Source of the DNA: Phalacrocorax aristotelis
Lineage: Eukaryota > Chordata > Aves > Suliformes > Phalacrocoracidae
Reading direction: 5' to 3'
Assembly: GCF_949628215.1 (NCBI RefSeq)
Contig: NC_134278.1
Location: forward strand, 45,882,191-45,946,190
Length of the DNA stretch: 64,000 nt
Shown in pieces: positions 26,301 through 37,424 of the stretch. Below the pieces are notes generated by a model. The model did no database searches. It was not told the origin of the DNA and saw only the letters and a list, made by a program, of their open reading frames with translations. How positions within the stretch are numbered: position 1 is the stretch's first letter; every line of letters begins with the position of its first letter. A program made the translations under genes and the position numbers.

Positions 26301-28173
26301 TCATAGCCTTTAGAAAAATCAGGGCCTATCCACCTCTATGAATTTCCAACGTATGCTTACCTGAGAGCCACATTTGAGACACAGACATATGTCCGAAGGT
26401 GCCACAGGCTCACCATCACTTATCCGCCTCTCCTTCAGACATTCTGCACATATTGACCAAACGCTTTGAGCCACTGCTCTCTTCACCTGATGCACATCCA
26501 CTGCTTGGCTCACATGCTGGCAGGTTAAGCCTAGAGAACATGACACATACTCACTTTCATCCATTAAAAATAAAACCTATGAAAGAGAGCACGTGTACAC
26601 TAAAGGGGCAGTCTTCAATGAATTCAGCATTAGGAAAAAAAAGGGCAAAGAACTAAAATAGGAAAAATCAGTCAGCTGCTCCCCATATACTGAATTTTAT
26701 GAAGCACCCATTTCAGTCTTTCTATAATGAAAATCTTTTCAAGTCAATAAACAGGACCTCTTAAAAACAGATAAACTATTTTGTACAAAAGTACAAGGAC
26801 TATTTCCGTACTAAATTCATTCCCCTGGGGTTTTTTGGTGGGAGGGTATCAACAGAAAATACTAAACAAATCTATTTTTGCATATAACAACACAGGCAGT
26901 TGACCTCCTTTCCCATCCATAAAGACAGATTTCCAAATATCCATGCATCCTTAATACAACTGCCCATTCTGAACATGAATATCCACCACCATCTTTTTAG
27001 TAACAGGGAGCCCACAACAGGACACAGTACTCCAGATGCTGAAAAGATGGGAAGAATCACGTACCTTGGCCTGCACTCTAGGTACTACAGTCCAGCACAC
27101 AGGTACAAGCCACACCACTTGCTTTTATTCAGCGTGTGCACTATGACCCCCAGGACCTCTTCTGCAAAGCTGCTTTCAAGCCACTGATTCCCACCCTGTG
27201 ATTGCAAGTGGTTATTTTGGCCCAGGTGCCAAACTTGCCACTTGCCTTTGTTGAACTCCGTGAAGGTTCTGCCAGCCCTATTTTCCAGCCAGTCTAGTCA
27301 CTTCCAATGGCAGACCAGCTGCTCTCCTCAATTTGTCGTCATGAAGATGACAGACCATAGCCTCACAATGACATCAGCCAGCTCTCTCAGCACCTTCGGA
27401 TGCATCCCATCTGATCCTACAGACTTCTGCATGCCTAGTTTGCTTAACAACTCAGGGCTTAAGGCTCAGGAGCCAAGGAGGACCGAGCACAGAGCTTACA
27501 TGTGAAGACAGAGGCAAAGGAAAGATTGAGCTCCTCAGCCTTTTTCCATGTCCCTAGGTCCCCTGCCCCCTCAAGCAGCAGGTCTGCACTCACCTTCACC
27601 TTCATTTTACTGTCACAGTATCCATACAAGCCCATCTTACTCTTCACACTCCTCATCAGATTCCACTCTGAGCCTGGTTTACCTAATCCCACTCCTGCAC
27701 ACTCAGGGCTCCCACAAGGGCAGCCCAAACCTGCTTCCACCCTCTCTGCCCCTCCTTTTGCCTCTGAGCTCTGTCAGAAACTTCCCATTCAGCCAGGCAG
27801 CCTCCTGCCATGCATGTTTGACCTTCCACACACTGGAAAGGACCATTCTCCTGCTCTGAAGAGGCTGTCGCTGGAGATCAACCAACTTTCCAGCCCTTCA
27901 GGGCAGTCATGTGGTGTAACAACCGATCATGTCATAAACACCTAACTGGGGATATTTCCGCTAGAAATCCAAAAAAGAAAAGTATTTCATGGTACTGCTG
28001 ATTTGTGGTTTTCATCAGTCAGTACAGAAGTTATTAGCCCTCATCCTCAGAGCTAAACACCTAACATATTTACCTGAAATATCATCTGAAGAGTCTTCAT
28101 CCTGCGGCCTGTTAGGCCTTTTGCTTCTCTTTGGTTTCTCAGGGTTGGCTCTTGATGGATCTTTCACCCGCAT
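11185..28173 (-). CDS. USP45: USP45, ubiquitin-specific peptidase 45 (5' half, seven coding exons, partial)
   Basis: Cysteine deubiquitinase of the USP family; known family members remove ubiquitin from substrates, and USP45 has been linked to ERCC1 deubiquitination in DNA repair. Seven exons (28074-28173, 26361-26530, 24651-24754, 24042-24142, 14787-14932, 13419-13514, 11185-11315) join in frame to give 848 coding nt, 282 codons plus 2 nt. Order: basic/acidic N-terminus starting MRVKDP, zinc-finger UBP domain (residues about 35-125, with CQH, CAEC, CLKCG, HSLKHF and CYECDEELSTH ligand motifs), linker, then the USP Cys box GINNLGNTCFFNAV and the following helical region. Distinguished from the paralogue USP16 by the MRVKDP start and the zinc-finger wording. 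The His box and the rest of the catalytic domain lie off the left edge. The start is the first ATG after the acceptor near 28184. Confidence 0.95.
11316..13418 (-). other. USP45 intron 7
   Basis: Holds the GC-rich insertion with 15-bp flanking repeats at 11594-12163; nothing else recognised. Confidence 0.85.
11594..12163. mobile_element. GC-rich insertion bounded by 15-bp direct repeats, possibly hAT-related
   Basis: TCTCACAAAAACAGA occurs exactly at 11594-11608 and at 12149-12163, bounding about 540 bp that is clearly richer in G+C than the intron around it. Inside, inverted ends TTAGGGA (about 11740) and TCCCTAA (about 12092) frame GGGGTGGCCAGC and a GTGGCTCAAGAGCCAC palindrome, wording typical of hAT-type transposon ends. 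The 15-bp repeats look more like a retroposition or repair duplication than the 8-bp duplication of hAT. Open frames inside it have no family resemblance. Confidence 0.4.
13419..13514 (-). CDS. USP45: USP45 exon 7
   Basis: 96 nt, 32 codons, phase 0 on both sides. It translates as NLAQTHILNELMYEMKE and then a stretch ending TSDSQL. This continues the Cys-box helix directly (VMQ-NLAQT), as in other USPs. The acceptor is CTTTAAG and the donor TTG|GTAAGT. Confidence 0.93.
13515..14786 (-). other. USP45 intron 6
   Basis: AT-rich; nothing recognised besides short homopolymers. Confidence 0.85.
14787..14932 (-). CDS. USP45: USP45 exon 6 with the catalytic Cys box
   Basis: 146 nt: 2 nt finish a Ser codon, then 48 codons. 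It begins SSKIIRLREEHGEA and ends GINNLGNTCFFNAVMQ. The Cys in GNTCFFNA is the USP nucleophile. The acceptor is ATTATAG and the donor GTAAGG. The upstream intron is about 9.1 kb. The linker before the Cys box (GKGSGNGASV) differs from the mammalian version, as expected for a fast-evolving spacer. Confidence 0.95.
14933..24041 (-). other. USP45 intron 5
   Basis: The 9.1-kb intron between the zinc-finger and Cys-box exons. The part at 17.6-18.8 kb and 21.6-22.3 kb is richer in G+C, with several overlapping short open frames, but none has a recognisable domain or splice-flanked structure. No clear mobile element identified. Confidence 0.8.
24042..24142 (-). CDS. USP45: USP45 exon 5, end of the zinc-finger UBP domain
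   Basis: 101 nt. One nt completes the Trp codon, then 33 codons starting CYECDEELSTHCNKK and ending HGSRAEP, plus one nt. CYEC and STH supply the last zinc ligands. The acceptor follows TTTTGTTTAG and the donor is AACCAA|GTAAGT. The open frame runs on into the intron (SKFTQIV and so on), but joining to exon 6 restores the Ser codon AGT and the family wording, so the donor given is preferred. Confidence 0.93.
24143..24650 (-). other. USP45 intron 4
   Basis: A 508-bp intron; nothing recognised. Confidence 0.9.
24651..24754 (-). CDS. USP45: USP45 exon 4, middle of the zinc-finger UBP domain
   Basis: 104 nt, 34 codons plus TG. Read on the minus strand it gives GCSKNSEGQHSLKHF and then RTEPHCIVINLSTWII, the GC.KN..QH and W-rich parts of the ubiquitin-tail binding zinc finger. 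The acceptor is ATTTCTAG and the donor GTAAGAG. The split Trp codon (TG|G) is completed by exon 5. The exon is too short to stand out as an open frame and was found by its protein wording. Confidence 0.93.
24755..26360 (-). other. USP45 intron 3
   Basis: Contains the plus-strand exon-like segment at 26006-26075; otherwise nothing recognised. Confidence 0.85.
26006..26075 (+). other. Exon-like segment on the plus strand inside a USP45 intron
   Basis: ACTTGTATTTGCAG precedes and GTAAGTGG follows a 70-nt stretch that translates as DLLPDELAERMHFATTQFLE and PIL. The frame stays open through the donor to a TGA at 26138-26140 (44 codons). I do not recognise the sequence. It may be a chance match or a fossil or lineage-specific exon antisense to USP45. 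Confidence 0.3.
26361..26530 (-). CDS. USP45: USP45 exon 3, first part of the zinc-finger UBP domain
   Basis: 170 nt, phase 1 in and phase 0 out. The translation begins LTCQHVSQAV and includes the zinc-ligand motifs CQH, CAEC and CLKCG. The acceptor is TTCTCTAG before 26530 and the donor GTAAGC after 26361. Joined to exon 2 it gives DDIS-G-LTCQHV. Human USP45 has a slightly longer junction (about two residues), so a small species difference or alternative splice use is possible. Confidence 0.95.
26531..28073 (-). other. USP45 intron 2
   Basis: Most of it (about 26985-27900) is the degenerate minus-strand CR1 element. Confidence 0.85.
26985..27900 (-). mobile_element. Degenerate CR1 LINE, minus orientation
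   Basis: Read on the minus strand, 27459-27740 has the wording of the CR1 ORF2 region before the reverse transcriptase (KVSADLLLEGAGDL, LSFASVFT). On the plus strand, GACACAGTACTCCAGATG and the block around TTGTTGAACTCCGTGAAGG are the antisense of the CR1 3' half. It has many stops and indels, so it is much older than copies A and B. Boundaries are approximate. It sits in the intron between USP45 exons 2 and 3. Confidence 0.75.
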
Positions 28174-28183
28174 CTGTTACTTA
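28074..28183 (-). CDS. USP45: USP45 exon 2, first coding exon
   Basis: The ATG is at 28173-28171 and the frame reads MRVKDPSRANPEK, a run of Lys/Arg/Pro, then the acidic EDSSDDIS. The donor is GTAAAT after CAG (exon edge 28074), ending in phase 1. Two acceptors are possible: a strong pyrimidine tract ending TTTCCCAG puts the exon edge at 28183, with 10 nt of 5' UTR; a second AG directly abuts the ATG. The coding part, 28074-28173, is the same either way. Confidence 0.9.
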
Positions 28184-31100
28184 CTGGGAAAGAGAAACAG
28201 GGGTTGCTTTATTGTCTAAGCGCTTTATCAAATGTAGTGAGTTTGAACTCTAAAAGCATGAGATCAAATCACACGTTCAAACCTCACAAACACAGTTTTA
28301 GGCTTTGTCTAATGTCAGCTATTGTGTAACAAGGAGTATGAACGTGTCAGGAATTAACTCTTACGAATGCAGCAAGATCAGTTAGTTATATTACATGACG
28401 TTATAAATTGTATCTGTAGCTACAGGGGACACACACTTCCAGGCAGTAGTGTTAAATATTTGAGATACCGAGATTTTCTTTACTTTTGTTGTTGTAAATT
28501 ACTACAGAGCTCCAGCCATACCTTACCAGAAAAACATTATTAAAATAAAAGCTTCTCTTCCTTAACATATCTCCCTTAGGAAAGGTTTCCGTCGTCACTT
28601 ACCCTTGCACATTCCCTAAAAGCTTTTGTGCCATTTCAAACACTTTAATAAAATACAAAGTATTCAAAATCTCATGAAAGCATCCTGTCCTACAAGTGAG
28701 GCTAGAACTGGAGTGCGAGCTGACCCCTCTATTAAATATCAGAGAACCCATACAGATGAAATCTCTCATAGGAAATTTGGGTCATTAATCAAGGAGTCCT
28801 ATAAGAAACAGAATTAAAGAATAAGTATTTGCCACTAAACTTTAAAAAAAAAAAATCCTCAGAGATTTCAGCACACCAGTCATTTAAGCAAAATCCACAT
28901 GTGAATTCACGGAAGGAGTGTAGCTGTGCATCGCACAAACAGCTTCTGAGGCTTAGTTTACAGGTTGTGTTTTAATGATGTGCTTCATAAAAACAAATTT
29001 ATGTTTTTGTATACAGAGCATACGAATAAGAGTCGAATATTCATACATTGCAAACCTGTGAGCCATTCTGTTTTGAAAAAAAATGGCATCTTGTTGTGTA
29101 CCACATACAAGTTAATAACAACACCTGAGCTACCAGTACCAAACATTTTCAACGGCGCTACCTGATTTATGGATAGGAAACCTCTAAAATGCCTTACATT
29201 TGGGAATAGCAAAAGATATATATTTGCTACAGATCAAGTATATAAGTTTGCCAAAGTTTAAAAAGTTTGTCTATCTAAGTTTTTATATCTTCTCTGTATA
29301 TGCATTTAGACCTTTGTACTACTGAAGCTCTGTGAGACACGGGAATTGACCTGTATATTGAACTCAGTATTCCCTCTCCTTTCTTATTAAGCCAAACAAC
29401 AGAACAGTCATCAATACTGATATTAGAACACCACCTCACTGGTATCTGAACAGCCCTCACCGAAGCGAAGCAGGCAATCAGTACCTCAGAGCTTCTGTTC
29501 CAGGCTCCTACAGAGCTGGACAGACGTCCCTGCACATGCCACACATACTGTTAGTGCTGGAAGTTTTCTGCATGAACATATCAATTAGAGGTTTACTTTG
29601 GACAAGTCAAATTTCTGTAGAGTATAAAGAAACCTCTACTCTCTGCTTCCTTGCATCAATGGCTTCGTGTCTCCTCAACCTTTCAAAATGCACTTCATTT
29701 TTTCCAGATTGCTACATTTACATAGCAATCAGTTTATGCCACATTAAATACCATGATGTTCTTAAATTATAGATTTCAAAACTTCCTGTACTTAAGGGTA
29801 TAAAGCTTCAAATGTTTTGACATGCAAGTGAACACCACCACTGAATTAATCTTTGCTGATTTTCTAGGTTCGTAATTCATGTTCATACAGTAAGAAAGAT
29901 TCAAATATTCAACAAATTTTAGCTTGCCTAACATACATCAACAGCCACACATCACAGCATCTTTAGAACAGGCAAAGGTGCTTCAGACCCAAACTTCAAC
30001 TGCGTATTTCTGCCTTGGCATCTTATCGTATTTATCCAAGGCTGATGTGAAACTACTTATCGCCACTTGTCATGCTGCGACTTAACTGAGCACGAGATTC
30101 ACTGAGACATTCATGAAGCAGTAAGGCCAATACAGCTCCTGTTAGAAAACCCATGATTTTACACAAAATTATGTAAAAAGTCAATAGCAAAGACAGCAAA
30201 AATGTCCTCCCTAAAGGAACACAGTTGTGTTTAGCTTATTCAACATTGACACAAACGATCTACGAGTTCACTTCAGCATAACAATTTTTATGTCTTTGGA
30301 CAGATTATGTAAGACTGTCCAAAGCACAGATTTCACCCAAATGAAAGTCATGTTCATATCAGTAGATTTTGAGAGCTTGGATAACTTCATGAAGTGACAA
30401 TCATGGGCCCAACCAGATGAAACTCAAGCAAGTCATTACCACCTGTGAAATTCTGTGTCCCATAGGCCAGGTGATATGATCCGGATCGGGGCATGCACAG
30501 CCCACCACTCAACCTACTGCCTAGCATCCTTCAGGGCAGGTAGACAGCTGGTACCAACAATGACTGAAAACGTGCATTTCTAGCCCAGCACAATCAACCT
30601 GGCATTAGAAATTAATGCTGGCGTAAGAAGCTGGCATTCACACTGCAGTTTGGGAACCCAGTGAGCAACCCGGAGACTTTTCAGTTTTCTTTCAGTAAGA
30701 GCAGGCAGAACAAAAGGTAACACGGACCATTAGATTAATCAGTTTTCATGAACACACATATAGACAGGCATCCATCAGACAATGTTTACTGACCTGTGAG
30801 CTCTTGGAAAAGCCACAGCATATCAAGGACCTAGACAGCCGGGGTTTGTGCCTCATTTTGAAAAGCATATAAGTGGGATAAAAGAGTAAGAGCAACAAAC
30901 TACTCAGCAAGCATCTACAATGCAAGTAGCGCAGTATATATGCAGTACTCTTTGCCCTTTTCCAATATATTTGGGGACAGAAAACATTACAAGTAAAAGA
31001 TTTCATTTAACAATTAAAAACATGATCAGAATTTCAAAATCAAAATATTTATAACAGGAATTTGATTATTATATTTAATAGAGATAAACAAGGAAGAAAC

Positions 31101-34100
31101 CTAAGGTGCTTCAGAAATTACTCAGGAATATTTCAATTTACGGGAAATAAAAGATTGTGATTTTATTGGAATGAAAACCCTGAACAAACATAGACCCAAG
31201 AAAGGATAAAATAGAGCTAAGACTGTAAGATAAGCAAGAGAGAAATTCTCTAGGTTTCTGTTGACCATAGGCACAAGCCATTTAGGACAAGCAGGCAGAG
31301 GAGAAATTAACAATTCACACATAATGAACATGATACACCGTAGATTAAAAACTGTGGCAATGTTCCCATGATTTCCCTCTTTCCAACCCATTCTCCTATT
31401 TTTTAGTATGTTCAATTAATAATTTGTGGCGACAGCCACCAACTGTGGAGTGTCCTAAAGGAGACAGGTCTCTCTCTTCCCCTGTGTAGAATGAATCCTT
31501 GCTTGGAAGTTTCTTTTTGTGATGGAAAAACAAATACGTTAAGTTTTTCATTTTGTATGCCCAAAACCAACTCACAGTGTAAATGATACTTGACTAATGA
31601 ATCTGACAAAAATCAAAAAACCCTTATTTTTTGTAGCAGGAAAAGCTCAGCTCAGAGGTTATGTTAGCTCTACCCTGATCTCTACTTGGCACTCAGCAAA
31701 AATCTTAAGTAGAAATTACGCAGTTTCACAGAGAAAAAAAAAAACTAAAAATAGAAAGAGCTAAATCTCTTCCTTTCGAGCAATTATTTCACACAAAACT
31801 AAGAACTAATCCTTGCCAAACGTGTTCAGATTCTTTGAGCTCAGCATACAAGGGTTTGCAATGTAATCATTATCACTTGCCATTCTCAGTTTACTTTTTA
31901 CTTCTTAAAAGACTCCTAATGCCAGTTTGCCTACAAAAAGCTGGTGAAGATCAAAAGCTCCTCATTACAACTGCTCGTTTCCACCTTTCTAGAAAGAACA
32001 CGCCACTTCAAAGACAGCAGAATGATCTGCCTACCTAATTTTAAAAGTTTCACATTTGATAAAGTGCCAAAAATCAATGTGCTAAATTTGTTAAGTTAAA
32101 TCTAAGGTATGCCTAGCCTATTTTACGTGTGAGGCATGCCTGAAATAGTTTGTATATAAACAGCATTAATATTTCTAATACTATGTACCCTCTTCATAAA
32201 GTATATATTTAGAAACTAAAAAGAGCTGGATGTAAAGTCTAAAATAAATAATTGTTATTTTTTAAATTTTATATTTTGCTGGAACTCAGTAGAGCTAGGA
32301 CCAATAAAAAATACAAGGCTAGTGTGAACTAGAATTCACTTCTCTTTTGGGGAAGGAAAGAAAAACAACAACAAACAAAACTCAAACCAAAACCGAACAG
32401 GTCACTCCTCTTCACAGCATCTTTTTGCAAGAGAGGTGGAGGAGCAAACCATGTCTTCACTGTCTAGACTCACCAAAACCCTACTCCCGTCTTATCACCT
32501 TGCACTCCTTAGAGGTTGAGTCCATCTTCCTACCATGTCTACAGCTCACTTGCTAAATTTTGAAATGTGCCACCTCAGTGACTTTTCCCATGCTGTAGCT
32601 TCACTGTCATGCTTATAAGAAACCCGAACCAGATCACGCATGTTTTAGAGAAATAACCTGCTGTGCCAACTACTACCATATCACTGCTTCCTTCTGCCAA
32701 GATCCACTTTTTTCCCTCCTTTTATAATTAGGGTGCCAGCTCTTTCAGGCAAGTGCTACATTTTCATTCTTAACTGTGTAATACCAATCGCAGCATCTTT
32801 TCTGATTCTTGATTAACCAGGACGATTACACTTGCATTACTAGAATGCAAACAAGATAAAAATGGTGTAATAACCACCAGCCCATCTAAGCATACTTACC
32901 CTATGAAATACAGACAAGTGAGTCTACAGATAGTCTCTAGGTACTCTTTTGGATACGGGCAAAACTGTCCCAGTTGTATCAGTTACAGACAAGTAACTGT
33001 GAAACAGTATTGTTAATTATTTCATCAGTGAGCATCTGAATTCAAGGAAGCTGGGGCAAATACATTTACCTTGATCTCTCAATCTGAAGTATACTAAATT
33101 CCAGCTGTCTCACCACTTGCAGCCAAACTTTCAACACAAATTTATACCATTTTAAGTTGCTAATGCAAAAAAAAACCCTGCATCACACTGAAAAGGCATA
33201 GCATGCACTGCATACAGTGAAAAATTCGCACTTTCATGTAACTTAACAGAACTGTCCTGCTATCAACAGTGGCCTAGCACCAAAGCAAGGGGCCGAGGAA
33301 CAGCGCAGATAGGCAGATTAAGTCCAAAGGCCAAGATGCTCCGTAGCACATCTGTGAAGGGTCTTTATGAGCTTCCAGGTAACTGTCAGAGTACAGAAAG
33401 AAGAGCCTTGTATGGGTCAGTAATGCCAGATCCTCTGCAGAACTGCTACATGTTTTGATAGAAGCTGCAAGTTGATATATTTTGGACGTCTGTTCTGAGC
33501 ATTACCTGTGGCATTTTGGCTTGCTTGCCGCTAGATCAGATGTCACCCAATCAGAGCAAAAAGTGCATCCATCACAGTTAGCAACCAGGCAGTGTCACCC
33601 ATCAGCGGGCCAGGAGGCTCAGCGCTCTGACAGCCACCGAAACCTTTGCGGCAAACAAGCCCCCACTGCCTGCTAGAGCAGTAAAAGGACCAGAACTGCT
33701 GACTGGTAGTGGCAGCAACACTTCTTCCCCTGGAAAATGTCATCTGAAATTCTGGAAGTGTCATCTCCAAGATTTCCTAGCCCAAAGGCACATCACACAT
33801 CCTACACCATCACTGGAGCTCAAACGCCAATCCTGACATTATATTGCAGTCCTAAAAGGGTGAGACACTGATGTACTTTTTGCGCAAGGAGTGACACAGA
33901 GCCTTCGGACCACTGGATGCAACTTTCCAAGTGACAGTAAAAATCCCACAGGATTTCCCACTTTTATTAATCCTTTTTATCCAGCCGCCCATGCTAAACA
34001 TGGTCGGTCAACGTTCGCGTTTGCATCCTGCACAATCCCTCTCAGATTTCCTACTGAAACCCACTTGCCACAGGAAAATTACTTCTTAGAGTGAACAGAA

Positions 34101-36290
34101 ACCAGATGTGTCCAGAAAGAAGAGTGAAAAGACCATGTAACCGGGTTTATGACTAAAGTAAATCAAAGGATTAGGTGGGTAAAAGGAGTAGTATTTTGAT
34201 GACACATTTTTGCTAGTATCTTACAGCAAAGGTCCTAGGGAAAATTTCAGGGATACCTGTCAATATCCAACCTCACAAAGCAAACTGCAGCTTTTGCTTA
34301 TGTACTCTATCCCACTTTAAATGTATTTTTAAAAAAAATATGTACACACCAAGATGAAAAAACATCTGGGTAGATGCATTCATGCTCTAACACAGATTTT
34401 CCTACAAATTCACTCTTTAAAAAGCAAAACACTTAAGCACCATAAAAAGAGACATGGCTTATAACTAATGATGTTGGCCCACAAGTGAAAACTTTGTATG
34501 TGAAAAAGCAGTCAGAGGACACATCTGACATTATGTACTCACGTGATATGAACACCAGTGTAACAGCGCCATCACCACAGAAAATCTGAGGGTGGAACAA
34601 GTGAAACAGCTGGAGAACAACCAGTGAACTCACAGTATCTTGGGAGGATAACCACATGAACAAGAACTGGGAAAGAAGTGGTCCAAGACATTGTAAGAGA
34701 ACATGAAGGACAATATGAGCAAAGGCTGAACTTCAGAGAAATGCTAATTCTGTGAACTCCAAAAAAAAAAAAAAAAGAATAACTGCGGTTGCAGCACCGT
34801 GTGTGAGATGGCAGGCTGAAGCCCACACAAGCTAATACGTTAAGCTGAGACTCGTGTTGTTCCCCTGCCTGAAGGGCTGCATCGGAGCAGATGAACGAAG
34901 ACAACGGCTGCGCATAACTTCCCATCTGCTCTGGAAGGGTGTTGTGGGAGTCAGCTAAAACCGTAAATGACTATGGAAAACTAGTCTGAGCTCTCTGAAA
35001 GTCAAAGTCTTGCCGCCAAGAGCAAAAAATTTCATTCCATTTTCTTCCTCCACAAAACTGCCCCACTTTGTTTTGATGTCACATGTAAAGTAGAACAACT
35101 TGTCCTTGATCTACGACTGATGCTCACAGCAGGACCCGCGAGACGCTAGTTGCACTTCTGTGAATCTCACAGAAACAAAACTACAGAGCGCCAGTTCTTC
35201 AATATTTCATGAAGAAACCTGACAAAATATTTACAATCGTAGTACACGGCAGAGCACTTTCACAAAGGCATGTTCCGCTATCAATCTGGCACATATTCAT
35301 GCTGCTATTATGTTTCCATTTAAAAATCTGGAAGATGAGAGCGGAAAGAATTCTTTAAACATGACTCTGCTTTATATGTCTGCATGAGAGGGTTATTTAA
35401 TCGAATTGGGAAATACTTGTAGCTAAAGACAACACACAACAAGAATACAGTGCTACTCCTGGAGTTACTGCCATCTGCTTCTATGTTCTTGACATCTTAT
35501 TTTATTCTTCTGCATCTGTGTTTAATATACCATTGTGCGCATCCAGTTTAACCATGTGAGCAGCAACATATCTATACCAAGGGCAGGATGAAGTCCTAAA
35601 GCAAAGGATATCAACAGCGAAAGACCAAACAAAGTTCTGAAAAAAAAAACAGGAATCGGAGAACCAGAATATTAACTCCAACACAAGGCGCAGAGTTGCA
35701 GTTATGGATCTAAAATACCATGTCTCCGATTAACAGAGAGGATCGTCACCAGGCTGTCGTCTAATCACCAGGCACGTACCGGCCTGCATTCGCTGCAAAC
35801 TAAACTTCAGGTAGCGGAGCGCCAGGGCCGCGGCCACACGCACCACCTGCTAAAACACTTGGTGTGGGGAGCCGGCAGCCTGCGCTCCAGCGGCCGCGCA
35901 GCAGTGGCAGCAGGCCGGCGGTGGCATTACCAGGCCGGCATATGCCACGCTGTCGGAGCGGGGCAGAAATAATCACGCCAGCCTCGTGACACGGAGCCAT
36001 GAGACCATTCTGTAACTGCAGTCGCCTGCTAACTTGCCTAATGCAAAGCGAACGGAGCTTATGTTCAAACCCGACCAAAGGCGATGCTACCGACTCTCTC
36101 TAATTTAGCAGACCGAGAAACTTACTGCAGGTCACGGAGACGGGCCAGTGCTGCTATTTTCATGTCACGGTGGGGTTAACCTGTTTCAGGCCGACAGCGG
36201 ACGGTCGGCACCAGCAGCCGATCCCCGGCTACCCGAAACGCGCCCACGCCAGCCGTGCTGGGCCACCGGCTCAGGGGAGCGGGGTAGCCG

Positions 36291-36335
36291 CGCCGGACAG
36301 GGCAGCGCCGGACAGGGCAGCGCCGGGCAGGGCAG
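36291..36335. repeat. Three 15-bp tandem repeats in the CpG island
   Basis: The unit CGCCGGACAGGGCAG occurs three times head to tail; the third copy carries one change (GGGCAG for GGACAG). A related degenerate copy follows with GCAGGACAGGG. Such GC-rich minisatellites are often variable in length between individuals. Confidence 0.85.
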
Positions 36336-36422
36336 GGTAGAGCAGGACAGGGCTGCTCCGGCCGCCCCCGGGATGCGACTCGGCAGGCCGCGGGCTCGGC
36401 CGCCGCCGTAGCGGGGCGGATA

Positions 36423-36486
36423 GCCCCGGCCCGGCCAGCCCCGGCCCGGCCAGGCTCGGCTCGGCTAGGCTCGGCTAGGCTCGGCC
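36423..36486. repeat. GC-rich tandem repeats near the USP45 start
   Basis: Two copies of a 15-bp CCCCGGCCCGGCCAG-type unit are followed by about four copies of a shorter GCTCGGCTAG-type unit. It lies about 120 bp downstream of the exon 1 donor, in intron 1. Confidence 0.75.
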
Positions 36487-36608
36487 CTCCGCTGCTCCCC
36501 CGGCTCGGGTCCGCCCGCCGCGTCCCCCGTGCCCCCCGAGCTAGGCCGGCGGCCTCCCTCCCTCCCTCTCCCTCCCTCCCCTCCCGGCCCCGAGCGCCCC
36601 GCACTCAC

Positions 36609-36720
36609 GGCGCGGCGGGCAGCAGGCAGACAGGCAGGCGGGCGCGGCGTCAGGAAGCGGCGGAGGAAGCTGGGCCGCAGCCAGGGCCGCTCCGCTCCGC
36701 CCGGCGCGGCCCGCCCCCGC
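36609..36720 (-). other. USP45: Probable non-coding exon 1 of USP45
   Basis: On the minus strand a consensus donor GTGAGTGC follows CCGCGCC at 36609, inside a CpG-dense block upstream of the first coding exon. This is the expected place and orientation for the 5' UTR exon. The transcription start is not visible; the upper limit given is a guess. Further 5' UTR exons between 28.2 and 36.6 kb cannot be excluded. Confidence 0.5.
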
Positions 36721-37424
36721 CCCCGGCCGCACCGCGCCGCTCCCCGCTAGAGCCTCAGCCCGGATGGCTCCCCGCGCGCCCCGGGGCGGCGGGCGGGCTG
36801 TCCCCGGCGCCCTGCGGGCCGGGGCGGGCAGCGTGGAGGGCGGGTGGCGCCGGTGCGAGGGCACAGTGCGGCTCCCGGGCGGGCGGGTCGGTGGGGAAGC
36901 GCTGCCCCGAGCTGCCCGGCCGGGCCCGCTGAGCAGCGGCAGGCCTGGCCGCAGGGCACCGGGGGAATCCAGGCGAAGAAGGGAAGGGTGTGCGAAGGAA
37001 GGGAGACGCGATGGGCTTACCTGGATTTGGCGGGGTCTTGCTGAAAGACCCGACGATACTGCACTGCATGCGGGGGCAAGCTAATGGGTTGCCTGCACAC
37101 AGGGCTGCGGGTAGTCATACCCGGAGGTTACACAGAAGGGTCCGGGCCCTGCGTGGATTTTCAAGGTAGCCACCGTGAGAGGGACGGGACGGAGATCAGA
37201 ATGAAAGGTGTACATCCCATCTGAGGGATGGGCAGAGTAAAGAGTGTCCAGCACGTGAGGGAGGAGCTAGGAGAAACTGGGATTGAGATTAAACCTGGCA
37301 TGAGACTGGACAGTAAGGGGGGCTTTAATTGGACATAAGGCAGATCTGAATTAAGGACTGAGAGATAGCGGTTTTATTGGAATAAGATTATCCAGCGATA
37401 AGGCATAGAGAAAATGGGCCAGAA

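Larger units (their letters stand above)
28184..36608 (-). other. USP45 intron 1 (may contain further 5' UTR exons)
   Basis: About 8.4 kb, AT-rich until the CpG rise near 35.8 kb. A run of 16 A follows position 34759. No coding exon, RNA gene or mobile element could be identified. Confidence 0.6.
36180..36960. promoter_or_regulatory. CpG-island promoter of USP45
   Basis: A sharp rise in G+C and CpG density against AT-rich surroundings, ending abruptly towards 37.1 kb. It covers the inferred USP45 first exon and contains several GC-box-like CCGCCC/GGGCGG runs. No TATA box is seen at a credible place, as usual for housekeeping promoters. The long open frames here on both strands are a by-product of GC-rich sequence. 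Confidence 0.75.

Noticed and set aside
27502-27945. 147-codon plus-strand open frame
   Set aside because: It is the antisense of a degenerate CR1 ORF2 whose wording is visible on the minus strand.
36176-36604. 142-codon minus-strand open frame in the CpG island
   Set aside because: Low-complexity Arg/Ala/Gly/Pro composition in GC-rich sequence with overlapping frames on both strands; no domain, and it runs across the intron 1 start of USP45.
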